Shown piece after piece: positions 18,094-26,053 of a DNA stretch of 64,000 bases (within the stretch, counting starts at the first letter, position 1; each line of letters opens with the position of its first letter). The notes below the pieces were generated by a model that saw only the letters and a list, made by a program, of their open reading frames with translations, ran no database searches and was not told where the DNA came from. The position numbers and the translations under genes were made by a program. This stretch comes from Candidatus Praeruminimicrobium purgamenti (GTDB lineage Bacteria; Elusimicrobiota; Endomicrobiia; Endomicrobiales; Endomicrobiaceae), in assembly GCA_018433585.1 (NCBI GenBank), contig JAHDQW010000007.1, positions 1 through 64,000 of the forward strand. Reading direction: 5' to 3'.

Positions 18094-19932
18094 CTATTCT
18101 TCAACGGCTTCATTTGCTTCATTTCTTGAAAATCTTTTTCTTTCAAGATAATTCAAAATTTTCTTTCTGAGTCTTATTGAAACAGGAGTAATTTCAACAA
18201 GCTCGTCGGGAGCAATGTATTCTACCGCCTGTTCAAGACTCATTGTTTTATAAGGGGTAAGAGTCAGCGCTTCGTCGGAACTCTTGCTTCTCATGTTGCT
18301 GAGTTTTTTAGGTTTGCACGGATTAACGACCAAATCTTTTTCCCTTGAATTTTGTCCGACTATCATTCCTTCGTAAACTTCGGTTCCTGCTCCGACAAAC
18401 ATTTGTCCGCTTATCTGCAGGTTATGCAAAGCGTAAGCCGTCGTTTTTCCGAAAGCCATTGCAATAAATACGCCGTTCTGTCTTAATGCGGAAATATCGA
18501 CTTTAGGAAAATACCCGTAAAAACTGTGATGCATAATTCCTTTGCCTCTGGTTGAGGTTAAAAATTCGTTTTTAAAACCTATCAGAGCTCTTGACGGGAC
18601 AACATATTCGAGCCTTAGATTGTCTTCGCCTTCGCTTACCATGTTTTCGAGCCTTGCGCTTCTTTTTCCGATTAATTCGAAAATTTCGCCCTGGCATTCG
18701 GAACTTATGTCCAGTATAAGATATTCCATAGGTTCGAGAATCTGGCCGTTTTCTTCTTTAAAAATAACTTCAGGAGACGATACCGCCAATTCGAATCCTT
18801 CTCTTCTCATTGTCTCAATAAGAATCGTAAGATGGAGTTCTCCTCTTCCGGAAACTTTAAATTTTCCTTCGCCTTCAAGCTGTTCGACTTTCAAACCGAC
18901 GTTTGTCTGGGCTTCTTTCTCAAGTCTTGCTTTTAAATGTCTGCTTGTTAAAAATTTGCCCTCTTTACCGGCAAAAGGAGAATCATTCACAAAAAAATCC
19001 ATGGATATTGTAGGTTCGTCTATCGCAAGAGGAGGCAGAGGCAATGGGTTGTCAGTCTGGCATATCGTGTCGCCGACTTTCAAACCTTCCAAGCCTGCTA
19101 TTGATATGATGTCTCCGGCAGTAGCTTCTTCAACTTCAACTTTTGACAAGCCTAAAAATTTTTCTATTTTGACTGCTTTTGAATTTCTGGTTTCGTGCTG
19201 GTTTACGAGCAGAACGGGCTGCCCTTTTTTTATTGTCCCGTTAAGTATTCTGCCGATTCCTACATGTCCTAAAAAATTGTTGTAATCTATCATTGTAATC
19301 TGCATTTGCAGAGGTTTTGCGGAATCTGCGGCAGGCGCCGGAACATACTTTATAATTCCGTCTAATAAAGGAGAAATATCTCCTCCTCTTTTGTCTATCT
19401 TGGTGCTGGCCCAGCCTTCTCTTCCTGAAGCGTACATTATCGGGAAATCAAGCTGTTCGTCGCTTGCGCCGAGTTTCATAAACAGTTCGAAAACATTGTC
19501 TATGACGGTATTCGGGTCGGCGTGCGCTCTGTCCATTTTATTTATTACGACTATCGGTTTTAACCCGAGAGAAAGCGCTTTTCGTAAAACGAATCTTGTC
19601 TGAGGCATAGGGCCGTCAACGGCGTCAACCATCAAAATTGCTCCGTCAACCATTTTTAGAACTCTTTCCACTTCGCTTCCGAAGTCCGCATGGCCGGGAG
19701 TATCTACAATGTTTATCGTACAGCCTTTGTATAATATTGAAGTGCATTTTGCCAGAATGGTTATTCCTCTTTCACGTTCGAGCGGATTTGAATCAAGCAC
19801 CATGTCCTGCACTTCGTTTTGTTTAACCGTAAATTGTCCGCCGAGCTTTAACATGGAATCTATGATTGTCGTTTTTCCGTGGTCTACGTGGGCGATAATA
19901 GCTACATTCCTGACATCGTTTCTTTTTGTCAT
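18094..19932 (-). CDS. typA: Ribosome-associated GTPase TypA/BipA
   Basis: A translational GTPase that binds the ribosome at the EF-G site and supports 50S assembly and growth at low temperature or under stress. Visible motifs are G1 AHVDHGKTT, the switch II DTPGHADF and NKMD. EF-G-like domains II, III and V and the BipA-specific C-terminal domain follow, with phrases such as RGKGIMHHSFYGY. Length 612 is normal. It has its own divergent promoter about 90 bases upstream and a hairpin-rich leader. Confidence 0.97.
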   Translation of the reverse strand: MTKRNDVRNVAIIAHVDHGKTTIIDSMLKLGGQFTVKQNEVQDMVLDSNPLERERGITILAKCTSILYKGCTINIVDTPGHADFGSEVERVLKMVDGAILMVDAVDGPMPQTRFVLRKALSLGLKPIVVINKMDRAHADPNTVIDNVFELFMKLGASDEQLDFPIMYASGREGWASTKIDKRGGDISPLLDGIIKYVPAPAADSAKPLQMQITMIDYNNFLGHVGIGRILNGTIKKGQPVLLVNQHETRNSKAVKIEKFLGLSKVEVEEATAGDIISIAGLEGLKVGDTICQTDNPLPLPPLAIDEPTISMDFFVNDSPFAGKEGKFLTSRHLKARLEKEAQTNVGLKVEQLEGEGKFKVSGRGELHLTILIETMRREGFELAVSSPEVIFKEENGQILEPMEYLILDISSECQGEIFELIGKRSARLENMVSEGEDNLRLEYVVPSRALIGFKNEFLTSTRGKGIMHHSFYGYFPKVDISALRQNGVFIAMAFGKTTAYALHNLQISGQMFVGAGTEVYEGMIVGQNSREKDLVVNPCKPKKLSNMRSKSSDEALTLTPYKTMSLEQAVEYIAPDELVEITPVSIRLRKKILNYLERKRFSRNEANEAVEE

Positions 19933-19936
19933 ATTA

Positions 19937-20024
19937 TGAAAATCCTTTGTAAAATAAAAATCCCTGACCGGTAAATACCAATCCGGGACAAACTAAATAT
20001 ATCTTGTGCGGTAAATTAGTTTAT
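19937..20024 (-). promoter_or_regulatory. typA leader with a terminator-like hairpin
   Basis: On the minus strand the 90-base leader can pair AAACTAA with TTAGTTT. It can also form TCCC...GGT-loop-ACC...GGGA followed by TTTTTATTTT, just before the ribosome site AAAGGA. The second element has the shape of an attenuator, but its stem has a 5-nt internal loop on each side, so it is weak. Structure by eye only. Confidence 0.35.
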
Positions 20025-20031
20025 TTTGATT

Positions 20032-20060
20032 ATTATATAATAATAAGTCTTCCTGTGCAA
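20032..20060 (-). promoter_or_regulatory. Promoter for typA
   Basis: On the minus strand TTGCAC (20055-20060), a 17-base spacer and a perfect TATAAT (20032-20037). It lies back to back with the trpB2 promoter; the -35 boxes are 18 bases apart. Confidence 0.75.
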
Positions 20061-20078
20061 ACGTTTTAACGGGTTTGT

Positions 20079-20107
20079 TTGACAAAAAATAATGTTTTAT
20101 ATATAAT
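20079..20107 (+). promoter_or_regulatory. Consensus promoter for the trpB2 operon
   Basis: TTGACA (20079-20084), 17-base spacer, TATAAT (20102-20107): a full sigma-70 consensus match. Transcription should begin near 20114, giving a leader of about 145 bases before the trpB2 start. Confidence 0.88.
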
Positions 20108-20121
20108 AAATGGGATTTTTT

Positions 20122-20238
20122 ATGAGATACATATACGGTTGTGATCATTTCCAATACGGTTTACAAAAATCCTTAGAGTTTCGATGGTGCGCTTTAGTGC
20201 CTTCGGCATTTTATCGCAGCATTTTTGAAAAAGAATAA
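20122..20238 (+). CDS. Possible 38-codon leader ORF upstream of trpB2
   Basis: An open frame starts with ATG about eight bases after the predicted transcription start and ends at TAA 20236-20238. Its peptide begins MRYIYGCDHF and has one Trp (RWCAL). It has only a weak ribosome site (GGGA). It spans the 5' arm and hairpin of the structured leader and its stop touches the 3' arm. Ribosomes on it would open the structure that masks the trpB2 ribosome site. Whether it is translated is unknown. Confidence 0.35.
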   Translation: MRYIYGCDHFQYGLQKSLEFRWCALVPSAFYRSIFEKE

Positions 20239-20257
20239 ACTCTTAAGGAGAGTCATT
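20170..20257 (+). promoter_or_regulatory. RNA structure masking the trpB2 ribosome-binding site
   Basis: TCCTTAGAGTTT (20170-20181) pairs with AAACTC-T-TAAGGA (20237-20249): 12 base pairs with one bulged T, taking up the AAGGA of the trpB2 ribosome site. Inside lies a second hairpin: ATG.TGCG (20184-20191) pairs with CGCA.CAT (20215-20222), with TGCC/GGCA at its tip (20198-20208). This is the shape of a translational off-switch. It matches no riboswitch class I recognise. Confidence 0.6.
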
Positions 20258-21628
20258 ATGTCTAAGTATAGCAAGAAAATCATTTTAAGCGAACAGGATA
20301 TACCAAAGCAGTGGTATAACATCCAAGCGGATTTGCCGGAGCCGCTGGAGCCTGCTTTTAATACAAGAACCGGAAAGATTGCGACAAAAGAAGATTTGTG
20401 CGTTATTTTCCCGGAAGAAATAGTTGAACAGGAAGTAAGCCGTGAAAGATGGATTGATATTCCGGAAGAAGTAAGGGATATTTATAAGATTTGGAGGCCT
20501 TCTCCTCTAATCAGGGCAAGAAATCTTGAAAAGTTTCTTGATACTCCTGCTAAAATATATTTTAAAAATGAAGGCGTCAGCCCTTCAGGAAGTCATAAAT
20601 CAAATTCTGCTATTGCGCAGGCGTATTATAACAAGAAAGCCGGTACTACAAGAATTGCAACCGAAACAGGCGCAGGACAATGGGGTTCTGCTTTGGCTAT
20701 GGCTTGCCAAATGTTCGGTATAGAATGCGTTATATATATGGTAAAGGTTTCTTTTGAACAGAAACCGTACAGAAAATCCCTGATGCATGTTTACGGGGCG
20801 AACGTTTTTGCAAGTCCTTCCACTCAAACGGAAGTCGGAAGAAAAGTGCTTGCAAGCGACCCTGACTGTAAAGGCTCTCTGGGAATAGCTATTTCTGAGG
20901 CTATAGAAGACGTATTAAGCCATAACAATGCAAAATATTCGCTGGGAAGCGTTTTAAACCATGTTGCGCTGCATCAGACAATTATAGGTCTTGAAGCAAA
21001 GAAACAGATGGAAATGGTTGACGAATATCCTGACATAGTTATTGCATGTTTGGGCGGAGGTTCAAATTTCTCCGGGATGTCGTTCCCTTTTATTATGGAT
21101 AAAATACAGGGCAGTCGTCCTAATCTCAGAGCGATAGCGGTTGAACCTTCTGCATGCCCTAAGCTGTCTAAAGGCGTTTTCGCATATGATTACGGTGATA
21201 ATTCGGGATTTACACCGGCATTTAAAATGTATACTTTAGGACATACGTTTATGCCTAGCGGAATACATGCGGGCGGATTAAGATACCACGGAGCGTCGCC
21301 TTTGGTTTCGTCGATTGTAAAACATAAGCTCGCGGAATCCGTAGTTGTTGGTCAGAAAGAAGTTTTTGAAGCGGCCGTAACATTTACAAAATGTGAAGGT
21401 ATTTTGCCTGCTCCTGAATCTGCTCATGCGATCAGAACGGCGATAAACGAAGCTCTTAAAGCGAAAGAAGAGGGAATTTCAAAAACGATATTATTTAATT
21501 TATCCGGTCACGGTCATTTTGATTTATCTGCTTACGAACAATATCTCTCCGGACAAATACAGGATTGTAATTATTCGCAGAAAGAAGTAGAAAAAGCTTT
21601 AGAAGATTTACCTAAAGTAAATATTTAA
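20258..21628 (+). CDS. Tryptophan synthase beta-chain, TrpB2 type
   Basis: A PLP enzyme that joins indole and serine, or acts on a related substrate. It is the longer TrpB2-type form (456 residues from this start), with the N-terminal extension and motif set of that group. PLP Lys is Lys114 in SGSHKSNS. The glycine loop CLGGGSNFSG and the C-terminal LSGHGHFDL are also present. The true start is the ATG at 20258 behind AAGGAG (20245-20250). No trpA or other trp gene is near. TrpB2 proteins often act alone, so indole salvage is a reasonable inference. Pyruvate kinase follows 14 bases later. Confidence 0.93.
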   Translation: MSKYSKKIILSEQDIPKQWYNIQADLPEPLEPAFNTRTGKIATKEDLCVIFPEEIVEQEVSRERWIDIPEEVRDIYKIWRPSPLIRARNLEKFLDTPAKIYFKNEGVSPSGSHKSNSAIAQAYYNKKAGTTRIATETGAGQWGSALAMACQMFGIECVIYMVKVSFEQKPYRKSLMHVYGANVFASPSTQTEVGRKVLASDPDCKGSLGIAISEAIEDVLSHNNAKYSLGSVLNHVALHQTIIGLEAKKQMEMVDEYPDIVIACLGGGSNFSGMSFPFIMDKIQGSRPNLRAIAVEPSACPKLSKGVFAYDYGDNSGFTPAFKMYTLGHTFMPSGIHAGGLRYHGASPLVSSIVKHKLAESVVVGQKEVFEAAVTFTKCEGILPAPESAHAIRTAINEALKAKEEGISKTILFNLSGHGHFDLSAYEQYLSGQIQDCNYSQKEVEKALEDLPKVNI

Positions 21629-21642
21629 TTAGGAGTTGTGTT

Positions 21643-22674
21643 TTGGCTAAAACAGGAATTATTTGTACGATGGGACCTTCAACAAGGTCGGAAAAGATTA
21701 TAAAAAGTCTTTCGGATAGCGGAATGACTGTAGCAAGACTTAATTTTTCTCACGGAACATTTGAACAATATGAAAAAGATATTGCTTTAATAAGAAACGT
21801 AAATAAAAAATATAAAAGAAATATTAAGATACTTGGCGATTTGGAAGGACACAGAATCAGAATAGGCAAATTAAAAGACGGAAAGCCTATAGAATTAAAA
21901 AAGGACCAGAAACTGGTTCTTACAAACAAAAAAATTATAGGCGACAATAAAACTGTTTCAATAGATTATTCCGGGCCTATATCGGATTTGAAAAAAGGTC
22001 TTTCGATTTTTATTGATGACGGGAACCTGAAGCTTGTTGTCGTATCAGTCGCTAAAGATTCGGTTGTTACAACCGTAGGCATGGACTATCTTTTGAAGGA
22101 ACATAAGGGTGTTAATATCCCTGATGCAAAACTGCATTTCCCTGAGATAGAAGATCATGATAAGGCTCATATTGAATTTGCCATAAAAAACAAGCTGGAA
22201 TATATAGCGAATTCTTTTGTCAGGAATAAATCCGATATGAAGTTTTTGAAAAAAGCTGTTTCTTTGGAACATCCTTCATGCAAACTTGTTGCAAAAATCG
22301 AAGACAGAGAAGGCATAGATAATATTGCCTCAATCCTTGATGTTTGCGACGGCATAATGGTTGCCAGAGGAGATATGGGCATTTCAATTCCTCTCTGGAC
22401 AGTTCCTGTCGTTCAGAAATATATCATAAAAAAATGCCGCGTAAGAAATAAATTCGTTATAACGGCTACGCAGATGCTTGAAAGCATGGTTGAATCTCCG
22501 ATTCCTACCAGAGCCGAAGTAAGCGACGTTGCAAACGCTATAATAGACGGAAGCGATTTTGTTATGCTTTCCGCAGAAACTGCGGTCGGCAAGTTCCCTG
22601 AAAAGGCGGTTGCTATGATGGGAAACATTATTAAATTTACGGAAAAGAATATTTATCGTTTGCCGTTGGTATAA
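21643..22674 (+). CDS. pyk: Pyruvate kinase lacking the C-terminal domain
   Basis: Makes ATP and pyruvate from phosphoenolpyruvate. The A/B-domain core is intact: substrate Arg in VARLNFSHG, catalytic Lys/Glu in VAKIED, metal Asp in VARGDMG, and TATQMLESM. The usual GVEIP after ARGD reads GISIP here. The protein stops at 343 residues after the last barrel elements. Typical enzymes have 470-590 residues with an allosteric C-terminal domain, which is absent here, and no lost frame is visible downstream. It starts with TTG behind AGGAG and is followed by a terminator. Confidence 0.93.
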   Translation: MAKTGIICTMGPSTRSEKIIKSLSDSGMTVARLNFSHGTFEQYEKDIALIRNVNKKYKRNIKILGDLEGHRIRIGKLKDGKPIELKKDQKLVLTNKKIIGDNKTVSIDYSGPISDLKKGLSIFIDDGNLKLVVVSVAKDSVVTTVGMDYLLKEHKGVNIPDAKLHFPEIEDHDKAHIEFAIKNKLEYIANSFVRNKSDMKFLKKAVSLEHPSCKLVAKIEDREGIDNIASILDVCDGIMVARGDMGISIPLWTVPVVQKYIIKKCRVRNKFVITATQMLESMVESPIPTRAEVSDVANAIIDGSDFVMLSAETAVGKFPEKAVAMMGNIIKFTEKNIYRLPLV

Positions 22675-22683
22675 TTTTAAAAC

Positions 22684-22745
22684 AAAAACTGTTCATTATA
22701 TAATTATGTAATTTCTAAATATATAACGGGCAGTTTTTTTATTTT
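22684..22745 (+). terminator. Terminator after pyruvate kinase
   Basis: AAAAACTGTTC (22684-22694) pairs with GGGCAGTTTTT (22728-22738) over 11 positions, two of them G-U, enclosing an AT-rich loop that can fold further. A T tract follows. The long loop makes it less certain than the other terminators. Confidence 0.6.
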
Positions 22746-22767
22746 TGCAGTTGCGGGAAGGGAAAAT

Positions 22768-23484
22768 ATGCAGGAAATTTTATATTCTTTGCTGGCGATG
22801 CTTTCGGCTTTAATCGGGACTTTTTTAGTCTTAAAATTTACCGATTGGTCAAGAAAAAATTCAATACTTCTGATAGGTTTTGCCGCCGGCGTAATGTTGT
22901 CGATAGCTTTTTTTCATTTAATACCGGAAGCCGTTGAAAGCAATTCGGATTCGCTGTTTTATATATTTTACGGTTTTCTTTTTATGTATGCCGTTCAGCA
23001 GTTTCTGTTTTTTCACCCGTGTCATGACGAACACTGCCATACGCATACTCATTTGGGTGCATTATCGACTTTCGGTTTGTCGATGCATTCTTTTTTTGAC
23101 GGAATCATAATCAGCATAGGTTTCGGCGTCAGCGGAACCATAGGCGTTCTTACAACTTTTGCGATAATACTGCATAAAATTCCGGACGGAATTACCATTA
23201 CGGGTATTTTGCTGCATGAAAAAACGGAAATAAAAAAGATAATCTCATTTTCCGCGCTTGTTGCGCTGTTTACTCCTGTCGGAACAATTCTCGGATTAAC
23301 GTTTTTTAATTATATTTCCAGAGAAATAATGGGAATATTTTTAGCTTTTACGGCGGGAACGTTCATATATTTGTCGGCTTCCGATCTTATTCCTGAAACT
23401 CATAAAGCGTCAAGCAAAAAAGCCGGCTGCTGTCTTTTTATCGGAGTTGTTTTAGTGGCGTTTGTCGGACATTTGCTGCATTGA
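22768..23484 (+). CDS. ZIP-family divalent metal transporter
   Basis: A polytopic inner-membrane protein importing zinc or iron/manganese. It has eight predicted helices in 238 residues. A His-rich loop (HPCHDEHCHTHTH, about residues 76-88) lies between helices 3 and 4. The metal-site motifs HSFFDGIII and HKIPDG are in helices 4 and 5. The strong ribosome site GGGAAGGG precedes the ATG. Metal choice cannot be told from sequence. Confidence 0.93.
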   Translation: MQEILYSLLAMLSALIGTFLVLKFTDWSRKNSILLIGFAAGVMLSIAFFHLIPEAVESNSDSLFYIFYGFLFMYAVQQFLFFHPCHDEHCHTHTHLGALSTFGLSMHSFFDGIIISIGFGVSGTIGVLTTFAIILHKIPDGITITGILLHEKTEIKKIISFSALVALFTPVGTILGLTFFNYISREIMGIFLAFTAGTFIYLSASDLIPETHKASSKKAGCCLFIGVVLVAFVGHLLH

Positions 23485-23531
23485 TTTAGAAAAATATTGA
23501 AAAAAATATACCAAAGTGATAATATTTTTAT

Positions 23532-24188
23532 ATGTCTGTATTGACAAGTTGTGAAATTACATGCGATTGCGGCGAAACATTCGAAGCTGAGCTTTGGAAA
23601 GCGGTTAATGTTTCCGATAATCCTGAAGTAAAAGACCTTATTACGCTCGGGGGATTCAATTTGGTTTCCTGCCCAAGCTGTAAACAGGTTTTTTATTGGG
23701 AACATTTCTTTGTCTACCAAGACATAAAAAACGAACTTATAGCATACGTTTATCCGAAAAATTTTGAAGGACAGGCCGCCGAATACAGAAGCCGTATGAT
23801 AAAAGAATTCGGCGATGTTATAAAATCGATGGAAAAAACCATAAAAATAGATTTCGAGCCGGTTTTATATTTCGGCATAGAAGATCTTGTCGCTACGTTA
23901 AAAAATGAAGAATATATAAAAGATGAAATTCAAATCCTTGATTTTATTTCAAAAAGAATGGAATTGGATTTAATATTGCTTAAACCTTCCGCCGCAAGGA
24001 ATCTGTGCGTTGTTAATACTATACCTAAAATTAAAAAATCCAGCGGCGACATTAGAAAAGATATCGTTTCGGGCCTTGAGATGCTTTTGAAATATAATCC
24101 AAATTTATCCGAATATGAAAAGCTCCTTGCAAGAATTAAAAAAAATCTCAAATGCTTGGATGAAATACTTGCTCACAGAAAAATATAA
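23532..24188 (+). CDS. CpXC-domain protein
   Basis: A cytoplasmic protein with an N-terminal zinc-ribbon-like CpXC domain: CDCG near residue 14 and SCPSC near residue 52. The rest, to residue 218, is helical and Lys/Glu-rich, ending in a likely coiled region. Function unknown across the family; the cysteines suggest metal binding. The stop overlaps the ATG of the next gene (TAATG), so the two are coupled. A weak -10 (TAATAT near 23520) may give it its own promoter. Confidence 0.75.
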   Translation: MSVLTSCEITCDCGETFEAELWKAVNVSDNPEVKDLITLGGFNLVSCPSCKQVFYWEHFFVYQDIKNELIAYVYPKNFEGQAAEYRSRMIKEFGDVIKSMEKTIKIDFEPVLYFGIEDLVATLKNEEYIKDEIQILDFISKRMELDLILLKPSAARNLCVVNTIPKIKKSSGDIRKDIVSGLEMLLKYNPNLSEYEKLLARIKKNLKCLDEILAHRKI

Positions 24189-24505
24189 TGACGTTTGAAA
24201 TTATTGCAGGCATAGTTCTTCTTATTATAAACATTCCGTTCGGATGGTTCGGGATGCTCTGGCTTGGTTATTACGGCAAAAAAACCGGTAAAAAAATATA
24301 TTATTTTTTATCGGCTGCGGTATATGTTCTTTCATGGGTTATGATGGCTGCCGGCTTTTATTTATGCGGGAAAGAATATGCCGGCGTAATTATGCAGTAT
24401 ATTAAACATTATATTTATCCCGCGGTAATATTGATTACGGCAGTTTTTGCAATAATACTTATTATGCGGAAAAGAAATAAAAACAATAAAGAAGAAATAA
24501 AATAA
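24188..24505 (+). CDS. Small membrane protein, 105 aa
   Basis: An unknown protein with three predicted membrane helices (residues about 4-25, 38-60 and 70-92) and a positively charged tail (RKRNKNNKEE). It is translationally coupled to the CpXC gene, so the two products may act together at the membrane. I do not recognise a family. Confidence 0.75.
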   Translation: MTFEIIAGIVLLIINIPFGWFGMLWLGYYGKKTGKKIYYFLSAAVYVLSWVMMAAGFYLCGKEYAGVIMQYIKHYIYPAVILITAVFAIILIMRKRNKNNKEEIK

Positions 24506-24546
24506 TCAAGAAGACGTTTTGTTTTATTAAAAATGATTGATTTTTA

Positions 24547-24575
24547 TTGACAAAATGCAAAATTTCTTATATACT
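24547..24575 (+). promoter_or_regulatory. Promoter of the tolC-adaptor-RND-RND operon
   Basis: TTGACA (24547-24552), 17-base spacer, TATACT (24570-24575). It lies 38 bases before the GTG start of the second TolC gene. No obvious operator repeat is seen beside it. Confidence 0.78.
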
Positions 24576-24612
24576 TCTTTATTATAATTCAGAAGCTTGA
24601 CAAGGATTCTTT

Positions 24613-26028
24613 GTGAAGATAAATCAAATATCTTGTTTTATGCTGTTTTGTATGTTTTTTTTATCGGTTCCTGCTTCTGCGGCTATGGACAATTTTCTTG
24701 ACGAATGTTTAAAGCTTGCGCAGGCAAGAGACATGAAAATAACCGTTGCGGCGGAACAAATTGAACTTGCCCAGATAAGAGTAACAAATGCAATCCGTTC
24801 GTTTTTTCCTCAAATAACTCTGCAAAGAGAATCTTCTAAAGGGAAAACGGCCTTAATAAAGGATGTTGGCTATGATAAAGAAGAGTATAATTCCGAACAG
24901 ATAGGCGTAAGAGCCGTTCAGGGGCTTTATGAAGGCGGCGGAATAAGAGCCACGCTGATGTATAACGAGCTTATGATGGACGCCGCAAAACTCAATTACA
25001 CAAAAGCAAAAGAAGATTTATACGCAAAAGTAAAACTTGCGTATTTTGAATATCTCACTTTAAAAGTAGAATATCTTGCTTTAAGCAAAGCTTTTGATAA
25101 AATCGAAACATTGTTTGAAAAAACAAGAGTGGAATATAAAGCAAAAGCAATATCCGAGCTTGATTTGGCCGAATCGCAGAATTTCAGGGACAAAGTAGAA
25201 AATCTTTTAAATTCTTCCAGAATTAATCTTGAATTCTCGACAAAAAAATTGATAGAAGCTGTCGGAGTAAATACTCTTGAAGAAATTCCGGCAACTGTTT
25301 CCGATGAGCTGCCTACGGATGTTCCGGAAATGTCGTTTACTCTTCAGGACTGCATAGGTTTTATACAGACAAACAATTTGGACGTGCAGATAGCAAAACT
25401 GCAGATGAATATGTCTGATGCGAAAATAAAGATAAACAGAGCAAAAATTCATCCGAAACTTTATCTTGACGGTTTTTACGGCAAAAGCGGAGAAGCTTTT
25501 GTTACCGAGCCTTTGGAATTAACGACATCCTGGAGCATTGCCGCGAAACTTTCATGGAGCTTGTGGGGCAATTCTCTTTCTGCGTCTTACACTTCTGACA
25601 GGACTGACCCTACGGAAATTGTCGATGCCAGCAAGAGAGTTGAGACGACAACAATGGATATCCAGCTTTCAATTTTAGACGATTTACAGTATTTTATCGA
25701 TGCAAAAGAAAGCAAAGTCGCGTTAAAGCAGGTTAATGCCGAATTGATAGACCTTTTAAGAGATACCAGATTATCAGTTGAAAAAGCATATAACGAATAT
25801 ATGGTTTCTTTAAACGAAGCTAAAACTCTCAGAAAAGAAATAGACCTGAAAGAAAGAAAATTAGCTTTCATGAAAAGAAGAAACGATTTATATGAAATAC
25901 AAACGGTTGAATTGATGGAAGAATCGTGGAAATATGCCGAAACAATAGCCTCATATACAAGAGCCGCTTATACAAACCACGCTTCAGTGGTTGAGTTGGA
26001 AAAACTTACATTAATGAGTTTAAGATAA
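24613..26028 (+). CDS. TolC-family outer membrane efflux protein (second)
   Basis: The outer-membrane channel of the RND operon. It has a signal peptide (residues 1-23, ending PASAAM) and then two OEP repeats rich in long helices. Repeat 1 includes VRAVQGLYEGGGIRATL and repeat 2 includes IAAKLSWSLWGNSLSAS. Start is GTG at 24613 behind AAGGA. The length, 471 residues, is normal. It heads a unit with an adaptor and two RND proteins, so it should serve them rather than the MacB-like pump. Confidence 0.93.
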   Translation: MKINQISCFMLFCMFFLSVPASAAMDNFLDECLKLAQARDMKITVAAEQIELAQIRVTNAIRSFFPQITLQRESSKGKTALIKDVGYDKEEYNSEQIGVRAVQGLYEGGGIRATLMYNELMMDAAKLNYTKAKEDLYAKVKLAYFEYLTLKVEYLALSKAFDKIETLFEKTRVEYKAKAISELDLAESQNFRDKVENLLNSSRINLEFSTKKLIEAVGVNTLEEIPATVSDELPTDVPEMSFTLQDCIGFIQTNNLDVQIAKLQMNMSDAKIKINRAKIHPKLYLDGFYGKSGEAFVTEPLELTTSWSIAAKLSWSLWGNSLSASYTSDRTDPTEIVDASKRVETTTMDIQLSILDDLQYFIDAKESKVALKQVNAELIDLLRDTRLSVEKAYNEYMVSLNEAKTLRKEIDLKERKLAFMKRRNDLYEIQTVELMEESWKYAETIASYTRAAYTNHASVVELEKLTLMSLR

Positions 26029-26053
26029 ATACTTTTTAAAATTGGGGGACACA

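Noticed and set aside
18542-19285. 247-codon plus-strand open frame inside typA
   Set aside because: Antisense to intact TypA motifs, with no ribosome site and serine/proline-rich low-sense sequence.
20225-20257. TTG-started N-terminal extension of trpB2
   Set aside because: It would place the strong AAGGAG ribosome site inside the gene. The ATG at 20258 fits far better.
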